From assembly GCA_029379385.1 (NCBI GenBank), contig CM055607.1, forward strand, positions 32,857,235-32,921,234: a DNA stretch of 64,000 nt, in the 5' to 3' direction. A program made the translations under genes and the position numbers. Below, piece by piece: positions 39,072 to 49,831 of the stretch. How positions within the stretch are numbered: the first letter of the stretch is position 1; the number at the start of each line of letters is the position of its first letter. The stretch comes from Quillaja saponaria. Lineage: Eukaryota; Streptophyta; Magnoliopsida; Fabales; Quillajaceae. The notes under the pieces were generated by a model. It was not told the origin of the DNA and ran no database searches. It worked only from the letters and a program-made list of their open reading frames with translations.

Positions 39072-42000
39072 TCATTTGGTGTCCAATTCAAGTTCCTTGG
39101 ATTCCAAGATTGGAAAAGCTGATGAATTTGGAGAAGAGTTAGTTGCATTAATCCATGTTTCATTGCCTTCTGGTTGATGAGCTTGGCCTCGGATTCTCTT
39201 GTACAGTCTCATGACAGAAACAATCTTCAATTGGATCGTGCATCCCTGACTGAAATTGATAATACCGTGACTTGTACTACATACACGATACTAATGTCTC
39301 AGCATAATCATGCTGATCCTTAAGGTGGACTTTTTATTGGTACCATGTGATGGGCAGAAGAACATATGTACACCAAGATATGAGGTCTAACCACATAATA
39401 TAAGTTTATAACCCTCAAACTCATAAGGAGTTTAGCAGTGGGATAGCATCAACCACAGACTTAAAAAGTTTCCTTACCTCAGCCTGTAATCAGGAAAATT
39501 CATTCTCAAGAAATCCAAATCATGTTCCAATTAAGTCATTCCCCCACAAGAAGCCTGGCCTTTCCACCATTCAACCTTATTTTCCCTACAGACTCTCCAT
39601 TGTATAGAATTTGCAATACCTTTTCCTGAACCTCCGTAAGTGGCATGGCATGGCATCTTTTAGATGCTCCTCTGTCAATCCAGATATTTCACATCTAAAA
39701 AGACTCAAAAAGAAGTGTAACAAACACAAACCATCAGCTGAACACCATTCCCAAAAATTGGCTGTTTGCCCCCTACTACCCCAAGAAAGTAGGCAAGAAG
39801 CACACAAATTTGAGCTACCTGTAATTAGTGATGGGAATTTGAGGCTGTACATAAGTGTGGAAAATCAAATTCTCATCTGCATCAGTTAGACATTCTCTAG
39901 CACAGAGAACGGGAGATCTGGAGATCCAGAGACCCGTCACTTCCGCCACCAACCATTTCACAATCAATAGCAATTGCTTTAGGACCTCTATCAATGCTGA
40001 CTTCATCAATAGGAGTCTACAATATAAACATGGGATCCTGCACATGACATTGTTGCTGTTCCCTGCAATAATTCAATATAGACTTCATAAAGTAGACACG
40101 TACAGACATATAAGCACATTTGCAGCTGGTGAATTTATCTGGTTAGGTTAGGGGATATAACATAAGTTACAGACAAGTCTCTTTTATTTTTTGTATAATT
40201 TCTTGAAGTTCATTAATCAAACTTACTAGTGAAGCAGGTGCAGATAAGCGACAAGTTTCTTTATGCTCACCACTAGAAGCAGGGTTGTCAAATTCTTTAA
40301 GCAAAGTTCACAACCTTGCTCGTAGAAAATCTTTGAAGAATTTCCTTTTAGCAATGGACCAGAATACAGGAAACCAAGAGATAAAAGAAGGGTTGTAAAA
40401 GATGAAACAATAGAAAACAAAGAAAAATAAGTGAAACAGAATTGACTGGGAGGTAGAGTTGTGGGAACACCCATTTCTTCCATATTTTGGGCCTTAGCTT
40501 CATGGAACAATATGCTACTACAGAAACATGGAAGAATTGTAATCTTAGATCAAAACATTATGGAATATGGATGATATGAACTGCCTAAACAGGAATTCTT
40601 GAACAGCAAACAACCAGAGCTATTATTCATAGATAGATGACTCAGAAATCATATGCAATAATGTAGCAATCAAATTGAACATAAGACAATATCTCGCCAG
40701 TAAGATGTTACCTTGAGATTCAAAAGATTTGCAGTGCTTTTGACCCACCCAACATCTAGGCTGATGGATTGAATGGTGCGAGACTTTCATGTTTTCAATA
40801 AGATGCCCTTTTTTCTTATACTGCTTGTAGCATGCAGAAGATTTGTGGCTGTAAACACGAGTCAGCTACATTTCAAACATTCAAAGCCAAGACGATATAA
40901 TAATACAGAGGAACAAATAGGATAAGCAAAATCCAGATGAGAATATTATTAGCATGGCTAGAGAAAAATTCAGCTGAAATATAGATGAAAATATCCGGCC
41001 ATAAAAATCCAGTTACCCACAAGATTGAGAGAATGAGAGAAATTAGTGAACCTTAAGATGTTCATTTAAAAAACCTTGTGAATCCTAGCAGAAGAGGTGC
41101 AATATTGGATCCAAAATAGCCCCAAAACAGATAAAATAGATAAAATACCAAATTAATATTGAGTAGTTTTTTTCCCATTGCACGTTGCAGCTGTCTTGTT
41201 TCCCCCAACAGGGTATTATTTGCTCTGAGTTCTGTTCTGTCTAGGAGCCAAAGCATTGAGGTTTAAGCCTTAAACCACTAAACCTAAACCATCAACATAT
41301 TATTAGGGTATGGTCCATTGCAGTTCGCTGCTATTTGCTTCCCTATAGAAAAATTGGATTTAGGAAGATAAACCTGCAGATTATACAACATATTATTAGG
41401 GTATGGTCCATTGCAGTTCGCTGCTATTTTGCTTACCTATAGAAAAATTGGATTTTAGGAAGATAAACCTGCAGATTATACAAAATCATAGAGTAACCTT
41501 GAATAACAAATAGAGAATTCTGACACCACATATAAGTACAAAAGTAAATAGATTCTCACTCTTCAGAAGTTGTAACAGCGACCAACAACAACCAAAGTAC
41601 ATGACTACATTATAATAGAGGCTGAAACAAAAATCAATTAAGAAAACCCAGCAGCTATATACCTCATCGTAGAGACTGATAGACATACCAAAGGACAATT
41701 ACAAAAAAACTAGGCCGGGTTTTTTTTCCAGCCATCTCATTCCCTGCATAAACCCTGGTCTATGCTTAATGCAGCAAAACAAGGCAACCTTTGGTTCCAA
41801 AAGTAGTAAATTATGTTTAAATTTTCAAATTTAACACTTGGAAAATTCCGCCAAAACCATATAATAAAACCAATATTTAACAAATCTTTCTGGAAAGATC
41901 TCCACCAATTAAAGCAAAACATTCCTGCTATGCTTGCATGTCATAATTAGCAACCAGAACATTACAAAATTTAAAAGAAGTCACTGAAAATTCTGCATTT

Positions 42001-42182
42001 GAAGATAGTAGAAATTCCAAGTAGCAACCAAACAAACAATGCCCCTTCAAATCAAAGTAAAAAAAAAAAACTAAAACCTATTATTCTAAGTAGCATATTG
42101 TCACATACTGACATAAGGATTGCTCAAAGAAAAGACAGAGAAATACTACCTTCTTTTTAGGAGGGTTTGCTTCAGCTTCCAT
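39072..42182 (-). pseudogene. pseudogene of a Rex4-like DEDD 3'-5' exonuclease
   Basis: Recognisable exons keep the family order. 42182-42150 has the start MEAEANPPKK. 40712-40848 is a C2H2-like finger (SACYKQYKKKGHLIENMK). A segment with CELCLK reaches 40227. The exonuclease motif I (AIAIDCEMVGGGSDGSLDL) is before 39925, and NLIFHTYVQPQIPITNYR ends at 39819. ISGLTEEHLKDAMP is near 39650-39698, and a last exon (MRLYKRIRGQAHQPEGN) ends at 39072. Lesions: finger Cys residues replaced (KSSAC, RCWVGQ), a frame loss near 40296-40301, about 16 inserted bases with a stop near 39903-39925, a 5-bp duplication near 39640-39655, and a one-base loss near 39215. Introns persist, so it is a decayed gene, not a retrocopy. 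Confidence 0.85.
41293..41480. repeat. 93-bp tandem duplication in pseudogene intron
   Basis: Copies start at 41293 and 41386, each beginning CAACATATTATTAGGGTATG. They differ by one substitution (TTCCC versus TTACC) and by two extra T residues in the second copy, at ATTTGC/ATTTTGC and GATTTA/GATTTTA. Both indels are single bases in T runs. Confidence 0.9.
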
Positions 42183-42411
42183 TGGTGTTGGAGGCAGAGG
42201 CGGACCTACATGGGGCCCTACAGGTCCATATTGGATTTGGAGAAAATTTATACTTTTTTCATTTTGGCCTCTATAAAATTTTGAGTAAATTATATTTTAA
42301 CTTAAAATTTTTTACTTTAAACATTCTTATTGTTCTAAATTTGATATTTTTTATATTTGTGACTCAATTTAGGATAATTTATTTTTTAATTTTTCTAATA
42401 GGTGTCTAAAA

Positions 42412-42786
42412 GGCGTTTGTACTACTGTCAGGGCAGAGCTTTGGGCTGTTTACCATGGTTTGCGTTTAGCGTGGGATTTGGGCCATAAGAAAGTGATGCT
42501 TGAAGTTGATTCGAAGATAGTGGTTTCCTTCCTGCTTGAGAAGACTATTGGCAAGAACATGTACAGGACTTTGCTCACCAAAATCCATCAAATGCTTGAT
42601 CAGACCTGGATTGTGAAAATATCTCATGTGTATCGCGAATGTAATATTTGTGCGGACTATTTGGCTACCAAAGCTGCTGATGGTATTCTGGAGTCCAATC
42701 ACCTAGTTCATCCTCCTGATGATTTAGAGTTGCACCTGTTGGGAGATTTGGTTGGCGTAGGCTTGCCTCGAAGTATTTCTAGCTAG
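42412..42786 (+). mobile_element. LINE-derived RNase H (RVT_3-like) fragment
   Basis: An open frame of about 124 codons, without its own start, carries the RNase H signature of plant non-LTR elements: AELWAVYHGLRLAWD, then VMLEVDSKIVVSFL, and ISHVYRECNICADYLATKAA. It ends with a stop after GLPRSISS. The acidic residue in AELWAVY and Asp in EVDS match catalytic positions. It is only the 3' end of an L1-type element. It sits just upstream of the exonuclease pseudogene, so its insertion may have removed that gene's promoter. Confidence 0.8.
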
Positions 42787-44143
42787 CTTTTTTTGTTTGT
42801 CTTGGCCTCTGGCCCGTTGATTACCAAAAAGAAAGGCATTTGTGAAGCTACAATAAATATAATATTAGAAATTAAAATTTTCTATAAGTAGTAATTTATG
42901 TAATAAATAACATTAAAATCATAATCAATTATCTTAATAAATGTCATAATTTATATCATTTTTATCCTTATAATTTTTGAAGAAATAATATTTTGAGTCT
43001 ATAAAGTTATAATTTAATCACTTATATCTCTACATAAGATATAAATATTTGAATTATTAAAAACTAGGTTTTCTTAATGTAAAATATTTAGTTTCGCCAG
43101 CTTTAATGGTTATTGTCAACATAAAAAGAGTAAAAAATACAATTATTTCTTAGGGGGGCATTATTATATAGATATATGTATATATCGTTTGCCACTGGCT
43201 TTGGTGCATGACGTCACCTTTTATTTATTTACTAAAGTATACATTTCATCCTTATAATTTTATTATTTATTTAATTGAACCACTTGGACCAACTGTAGGT
43301 TAAACTTTTTTTAAGTAGAACATTGTACTATAATTTGACTATTTGTATGTATGAAATTTATTTTTATTTTCTTGAAAATACAAAAAAAAAAAACCAATCA
43401 GATTAGATTTGCTTTAAAACAAATTTGCTCAGAGGCAATTCAAACAGATTTAATTTCAAATTAGCTAACCTTCAACTTTCTACATATAATAACCACACTT
43501 CGTATGTTAGCAACTGTATGATTTTGTTTTTTGTTTTTGTTTAAGATAGATGGGGATGGACTCATAGACTGATGAGGAAGAGTTATCAATAGAATGAATA
43601 TTCAAAAAAAAAGTTGGATATTCAAAAACAAAGTTGCATATACAAAAAATTACATGATTCTACTGTACCTTGTAAGTGACTAATACAATAAGGATTATAT
43701 TGGGATTTTACTTCAACAAGTCGCCAAAAGTGCTAATAAGAACACAATAATACCTATACAATTTACAATGAAATTCTCATTGAAGAATTCAGACATTGTA
43801 AAGGGCAAATGCCAAAAATAAGCCTCTGATAGCAGTTCGCACTTGGGGACAAAAACAAGGGAATGGAAGTAAAAACAAAGAAAATAGTGACTTCAGAAAC
43901 ATTCCATAAAAAAATGAGAAACGTAAAACTTGCAAATGTAGGTGAATGATGTAATACTACATAGTTTTACACCTACAATAATCTGAACTTGACAAAATAA
44001 TAGAGCACTCTTGCCTTGATTTGTCAGAAAAAGCAATTACATAGAATCACAATAGTTAGAAGAGTTTTTCCATCAAGTAGGAAACCTATAACATCCAAGT
44101 CATGCGTCATCTAAAGATACGTTGGAAAAAGTTAAGAACAAAA
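42787..44143. other. AT-rich intergenic and transposon-derived DNA
   Basis: The left part is probably 3' UTR and flank of the LINE fragment. GGGGGGCATTATTATATAG near 43155 looks like another old insertion edge, but I cannot pair it. The part above 43700 is likely the 3' UTR of LSM2. No further coding region is seen. Confidence 0.45.
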
Positions 44144-47100
44144 TCAACCACCACGAGCTTCTCTCCTTGTGGCATCATGCAGTAGTTCAATGTCCACCCC
44201 TTCTGGAGGGTAATTGAACATATCTGACCACCGATCCTCTGATGAAGCAGTTCCTCACAGAAAGCTGCCATTGACAGAAACATCATTTATATAACCCCAC
44301 TTGAATATAAAGACACGAGGGCAAATGCTGAAATAAGGGTTTATTTCGTATCATGAAGAAAAAGATATCAATAAAAGCTAAAACAGGGTAACTTCACATG
44401 TATATTGGAACCCTTTTTCTCTTTTAAAGGCATAATGAGGTTAGGGGTGGCCAATGATCCGAGCTAGCTCGTGAACAGCTCGTGAGCTACTCGTTTAAGA
44501 GCTCGGATCAAGCTCGTCTCGTTTCTAACGAGCCGTCTTGAGCTTTATTTTAAAGCTCGTTTGTAAACAGCCAGCTCAATCTTTCCAAAGCTCAGGCTCG
44601 TGAGTCGTGAGCTAGCTCGTTTAATATTATTTAATATTTTTATATTATTTATATATATTTATAATAAATATTTTATATACAACAAAACTAACACAAATTG
44701 TTACTTGGTTTAGTGGTAAACTGCACAAATTTTCACTAAGAGGTCTTGGGTTCGACTCTCCTTGCCTACAAAACGTTTTTAGAATTTTCAAAAAAATTTC
44801 ACGAGCCCTTAACGAGCCGAGCCGAGCTTGAATATTTGCTCGCGAGCCCTTAACGAGCTTAGGCTCGCGAGCCTAGGACGAGCTCGAGCCGAGCTCGAGC
44901 CCACCTAAAGTGAGACGAGCCGAGCCGAGCTTTGCCAAAGCTCGGCTCGAGCTCGGCTCGTTGACACCCCTAAATGAGGTTAGTCAGCTAATACAACCAG
45001 AAAATGAAATGAAATCTAACATACAACACAGAATGGAGGACAGATTGAGGGGAACACAGTGCCCCACACTTGAGAAAACCAGATTTAGGTAAAATATGCA
45101 ATTTCTCAACTCAACTAAGCCTTAAATCCCAAACTAGTTGGGATCGGCTATATGAATCCTTTTTCGCCATTCGCATCGATCTAAGACATCATTTTCAGCA
45201 AGGCTTACAGCCCTTCATGTAAGTTTCGGTCTCCCTCTATCACATCTAGCACTTACCACATACACCAAGTCATATTTCTTCACTACGGCGTCCATTGGCA
45301 GACATTGGATATGTCCAAACCAACGTAGACGATTTTCTCCTCATTTTCTCCTCAATAGGTGCTACCTCCACCTTCTTACAAATCTCCTCATTTCGTATTC
45401 TATCATTCCTAGCATGTCCGGTCATCTATCTCAACATTCTCATTTTGGATACTCTGCATCTTATGTGAATATTGTTCCTATTAGCCCAACATTCAGTACT
45501 ATATAACATAGCCGGTCTCACTGCCGTTATATAAAATTTTCCTTTCAACTTATTCGAAATTTTAAGATCACATAAAACACCCGAAGCACTTCGCCACTTC
45601 ACCCACCCTGTCTTGATCCTATGATTCACATTATGCTCAATTGCACCATCTTTTTATATAAATAAACCTAGATACTTAAACACATCATTTGTAGGGATTG
45701 TCTGGCCATCCAAAGTTATTACAGTCAAGCCTCCTCTAGTGTCACTGAAATCGTATTCCAGATACTTAGTTTTGTCCGATTTAACCTAAGTCCTTTAGAT
45801 TCTAACGTGTTCCTCCACAATTCTAATTTGGAATTTAAGCTTTCTCTAGTTTCGTCTACTAACACAATATCATCTGCAAACAACATACACTACAGAGCCC
45901 TATCCTGAATAGCACATGTAAGTTCATCAATGACTAAAGCAAATAGATAAGGGCTTAAGGATAAACCTTGGTGAACAACTATCGTGATTGGGAACTCTCC
46001 AGTCAGACCATCTATGGTCCGCACTCTAGTCATTACTCCCTCGTACATATTTTTAATATCTTCTACATATTTAGTTGAAACATTTTTCTTTTCGAGAACC
46101 CACCACAAAACTTGTCTCGGCACCATATCATACACATTTTCTAAGTCAATAAAGGCAATATGAAGATCCTTTTCCTATTCTCTATATTTTTCCATGAGTC
46201 TCCTAACTTCCATTGTGGATATTCCCGACATAAAGTCAAATTGATTCTCAGAACTAGAGTCTCATTCCTAAGCCTACGCTCAAGCCTACGCTTAATCACT
46301 TTTTTCCACAACTTCATTGTATGACTTATAAGTTTTACTCCTCGATAGTTTGTACAACTTTGAATGTCTCATTTATTCTTATAAATAGGGATCAACGTAC
46401 TCTTCTTCTATTCATCAGACGTCTTCTTAGTCACTAAAATCTTGTTAAAGAGATTTATGAGCCAATTTATGCCCATATCTCCTAGGCATCTCCAAACTTC
46501 TATAGGGATATCATCCGGACCCATTGCCTTACCATTTTTCATCTTAATGAATAGCTTCTTTAACCTCTGACCTCTAATTCGACGAACAAATCTACGATTC
46601 GTATCATCGAAGGCGTCATCTAATTCCCCGACATCAACCATTGAATCTCATTAAATAAGTTATCGAAGTAAGTTTGACATCTCTTATTAACCTTGTCTTC
46701 CTTAGCTAAAGTCATGTCCTCCTCATCCTTAATGCACTTAATACGATTTAAGTATCTAGTTCTTCTTTCCCTTTGTTTGGCAATCCTATAAATATCCTTC
46801 TCTCCATCCTTTGTCTCTAACTTATGATAAAATCCTCCACAAGTCTTGCCTCTAGCTTCCTTAACTACTTTCTTAGCATATTTTCTAGCTTGTCGAAAAT
46901 ATTTATCGTTATCCTCATTTCTACATTCGTGTAATCTTTTATAACACTTTTTTTAACTCTAATAGCTTGTTGAACTTCTTCATTCCACCACCATGTCTCC
47001 TTAGTTGGTGGTCCACATCCTCTACTTTCTCCTAACACCTCCCTAGCCGTATTCCTAATACGACTCGTCATCTTATCCCAAACCATATTAGGCTCGCCAT

Positions 47101-48998
47101 CCACAATCCATGTGTCACCATGTAACATCTTTTCTTTTAAAATAGTCATCTTCCCTCCATTCAAATTCCGCCATCTAGTCCTACTATTTACTTTTATACC
47201 AAAATGTTGCTTTATATTTTTTCCAGCAATGCAACAATAGCAATAGCCTCGGGTTACTCCAATTTCAATAAGCTAGTGTCTTTGAGGGCCTATTGGAAAT
47301 GTTCAGTCAATCCACATCTACTTCTTATCTTCATTTGATTTTTCCTTTCTTTCTTTTGGTGTGAGGGGATGAGGGGGGTTGGTCTATAATTATAAATATG
47401 CACCTCCCGAAACCACAATTAAAGAAAAGGACAGATGTCACAGATCTTAAAGAGAAGATTTCACTTACAAAGGACTTCCAACCATTAATGAGAATTTGAA
47501 TTTAAATTCTCAGTGGACTTTTCAACCTTTTGCCTTGCCGTGATCCAAGAAGCCCTAATGCAAGGAAAGTGAGATCTTAAACCACAGATGTTAGGCCTAC
47601 TACGTTTATGTAGAAGAAAAAGGCTTCGAAGCACACATGTGATTGGTAAATAGTAAGAGCTTTATATGACTATGGCCATATCTACATATTTAATTGGAAA
47701 ATTTATAATGGAGAAGGTAACAACTGAGAAGACACCAACCTATTAGATTGAAAGCATTGACCTCAACATTTAAGCATAAGCAAATGGTAACATCCAGAAA
47801 ACAAGCATCAAGGGCAACTGAGAGCATGTTTGTAACTGATGAAGGCAACGGAAAAGTCTGGAAGAATTGTGTCAGAGTAGCAGAGTACATTACATGAATG
47901 TGTTAACAATGACAAGAGCAGACATTAAAGGAGAATTAGGGGCTTCAACTCCAAAGGATCCAACACAAACTTGATGGAAGTTTAACAAAGAGTTTGATAG
48001 CGAGAAGGATCCTATTCTTTGTATCAGAGTCCAGTTCCATTAATTCTGCACCAATGCAGCAAGAAGGAAAAATCCATGCCCTAAATAGTCAACACAAAAA
48101 CCTTCACTTCCTAGTTACAACAGAAATCAACTTATAAAAGTTCATGCTGACCTTTGGGCTGCCACAAACTTTAAAATTACATTTAAAAATCTCAGATCAC
48201 TCTACGAGAGCACTATCGTAAAGATATAAAAAGGAATGTATTACCATGACTAGTTCAAAAGATAATTTAGAGGGAGAATCAAGGCACCATGAACAGATAT
48301 TGGTTATATGTTCTCTTCTCAGTGACTCAGCATTCAAATACGAATCCCCAGAAAGGAAACACTTAGAAAAACAAGAAGGAACATACATTATCATCTCAAA
48401 GTATTTTAACTGTTAAATCCAATTTCCAATAATAGCCGATATCTCTGTTTCATCTCATGAATACCAAGTTATATAAATACAGTATAGTATTGACATATAC
48501 AGCTCCAACCGACAGAAAAAGACCGCAAAAGATTAAACATAATAGGAAAAAGACTGAAAACAATGCCACAGGCTTACAAACCTTAGACACAAAATTCATG
48601 TCCATAACATAAATTCAGACACTTTTCTGAACCCATTAAATTGTGTGCAACCAACAGTTCAAAAAGCATAAATAAAGTTGATATCAATCAGAATATGCCT
48701 ATGTATGTATGCGTGAGAAGAAACATACTAAACCCTAAAAAATCAGTGCGAAAAAACAAATACCATGTGGGGGTACTTGTCTTGATCGACAACCCGAGTG
48801 TTCTCAAGCTTGATGTTGAGGTACTGATCAACTGAGTGTAAAGTTCCTCTGATAGCCAAATCGTTCTTCAGCTCCACCGTAACTTCTCTACCCACCAAAT
48901 CCTTGAAATACGAGAAGAACAACTGCACATAAAACGAAACCTAAGACCCAGATAGCAGAAACTAAGAAAGTTAATACGTATCGTAGGACAGCTACCAT
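44144..48998 (-). CDS. LSM2: U6 snRNA-associated Sm-like protein LSM2
   Basis: LSM2 is a subunit of the LSM1-7 ring for cytoplasmic mRNA decay and the LSM2-8 ring that binds U6 snRNA. Three minus-strand coding exons: 48996-48998 (the ATG alone), 48764-48922 (53 codons), 44144-44264. The protein is 93 aa, exactly the family length. The Sm1 fold starts [20 protein letters not shown] and includes [16 protein letters not shown]. The Sm2 motif is [15 protein letters not shown], and the end is [13 protein letters not shown]. The last exon holds one extra base at the GGG of 44208-44210, shifting the frame between VQLP and EGVDIELL. Without it the match is continuous. Intron 2 is 4.5 kb because it holds a hAT-like element and a LINE. 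Confidence 0.93.
44442..44972. mobile_element. hAT-like non-autonomous element (MITE) with 8-bp TSD
   Basis: The element starts TAGGGGTGG and ends CACCCCTA, a perfect terminal inverted repeat of at least 8 bp. It is flanked by the 8-bp duplication AATGAGGT at 44434-44441 and 44973-44980, as expected for the hAT superfamily. It is 531 bp long, without coding capacity. The outer parts are rich in AGCTCG/CGAGCC words that form long inverted repeats. It lies in LSM2 intron 2. Confidence 0.88.
44706..44759 (+). promoter_or_regulatory. tRNA-like A and B boxes inside the hAT-like element
   Basis: TGGTTTAGTGG (44706-44716) resembles a tRNA A box, and GGTTCGACTCT (44749-44759) is close to the B-box consensus GGTTCGANTCC. 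The 32-base gap fits an internal RNA polymerase III promoter. No complete tRNA cloverleaf or anticodon is evident, so this is probably a tRNA-derived or SINE-like insert, not a tRNA gene. Confidence 0.5.
45098..47205 (-). mobile_element. 5'-truncated RTE-type LINE (reverse transcriptase remnant)
   Basis: Minus-strand frames, in element order: [20 protein letters not shown] near 47000, [20 protein letters not shown] near 46510 (reverse transcriptase fingers), [19 protein letters not shown] near 46100, and [19 protein letters not shown] near 45930. The FADD catalytic region lies near 45880-45860 and a thumb-side frame near 45430-45630. Frames change and stops occur, so it is inactive. The endonuclease part seen in the copy at 49832 is missing. 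Its 3' end (GGATTTAAGGCTTAGTTGAG) matches that copy. It lies in LSM2 intron 2 in the same orientation as LSM2. I could not find flanking duplications. Confidence 0.85.
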
Positions 48999-49815
48999 TT
49001 TCGACGCCAACGAAGGACAACAGAGACAGTGAGGTTTAAGGAAGGAAGGAAGCAGACTGTGTGTCTACGAATTTGGATGCTCCAACTCCCAAATCCCAAT
49101 TTGAGTAGACCAGAGTGAAATAGCGAACTTACTGTGACATGGAATGACGAGAGTGCCCTTTAAATGAAGCGGGGGAGACTAACCTACAAATCGTCAAAAT
49201 CTGTAAAATATTGATTAATTTACTATAAAATCTATGTATATATCTAGAGGGGGACAATTATTTATTATAAAAATATCTACTAATTTGTAAATCAATGCAT
49301 AAATTTCGATTTTGAAGTTTTTGGATGTATCATAAAGGATAGCTCATATACACAGGGGTGTGCCATTTGAATTCATAAAATATTTAATTTTCTTTCTGAT
49401 ATATATTTTGAGAATTTGAGATTTAATTTTTTGATTTCTTTAAATATTCTTATAAGGTTTTATTACTATATAAATACCATTTAGTTGTTATTTCATAATT
49501 TTAAAATATTGTATTTCAAAAAAGACTATTAACTTATTTATATTTTTTTTTAAAATTTCACCATTTAATATTAATAAAATTATAATCTCTTTTTAACTAT
49601 TAATTTTTTTTTCTTAATTCTTCATCAATATTAATAGATCTATAATTTTTCAATAATAATTAAGATGAATTTTATTTATTAAGTTATTGAAAATAATAAT
49701 ATTTTCCTAATTCTTCTCAATTTTATAAATTAGAGTTTAAAAAAATAAAAAATTAGAGTATAGTATCCATAATTATAATATTCTTTTATCTTACGGAAAT
49801 TTTTTTTTAAAATTA
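48999..49815. other. LSM2 5' flank, AT-rich
   Basis: The first 150 bases probably hold the LSM2 5' UTR and core promoter. The rest is AT-rich DNA up to the LINE insertion. No other gene is seen. Confidence 0.5.
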
Positions 49816-49831
49816 TATCATGAATATAATT

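Noticed and set aside
42187..43205. A single transposon with ends GGCGGACCTACATGGGG and a GGGGGGCATT edge
   Set aside because: I could not match inverted ends or a convincing duplication; the shared TTGGTG on both sides is too short.
44701..44770. A tRNA gene
   Set aside because: Only A- and B-box-like motifs are present. No acceptor stem, anticodon arm or full cloverleaf can be formed.
45890..46641. Independent reverse-transcriptase genes
   Set aside because: The frames are fragments of one minus-strand RTE LINE with stops and frame changes, not separate genes.
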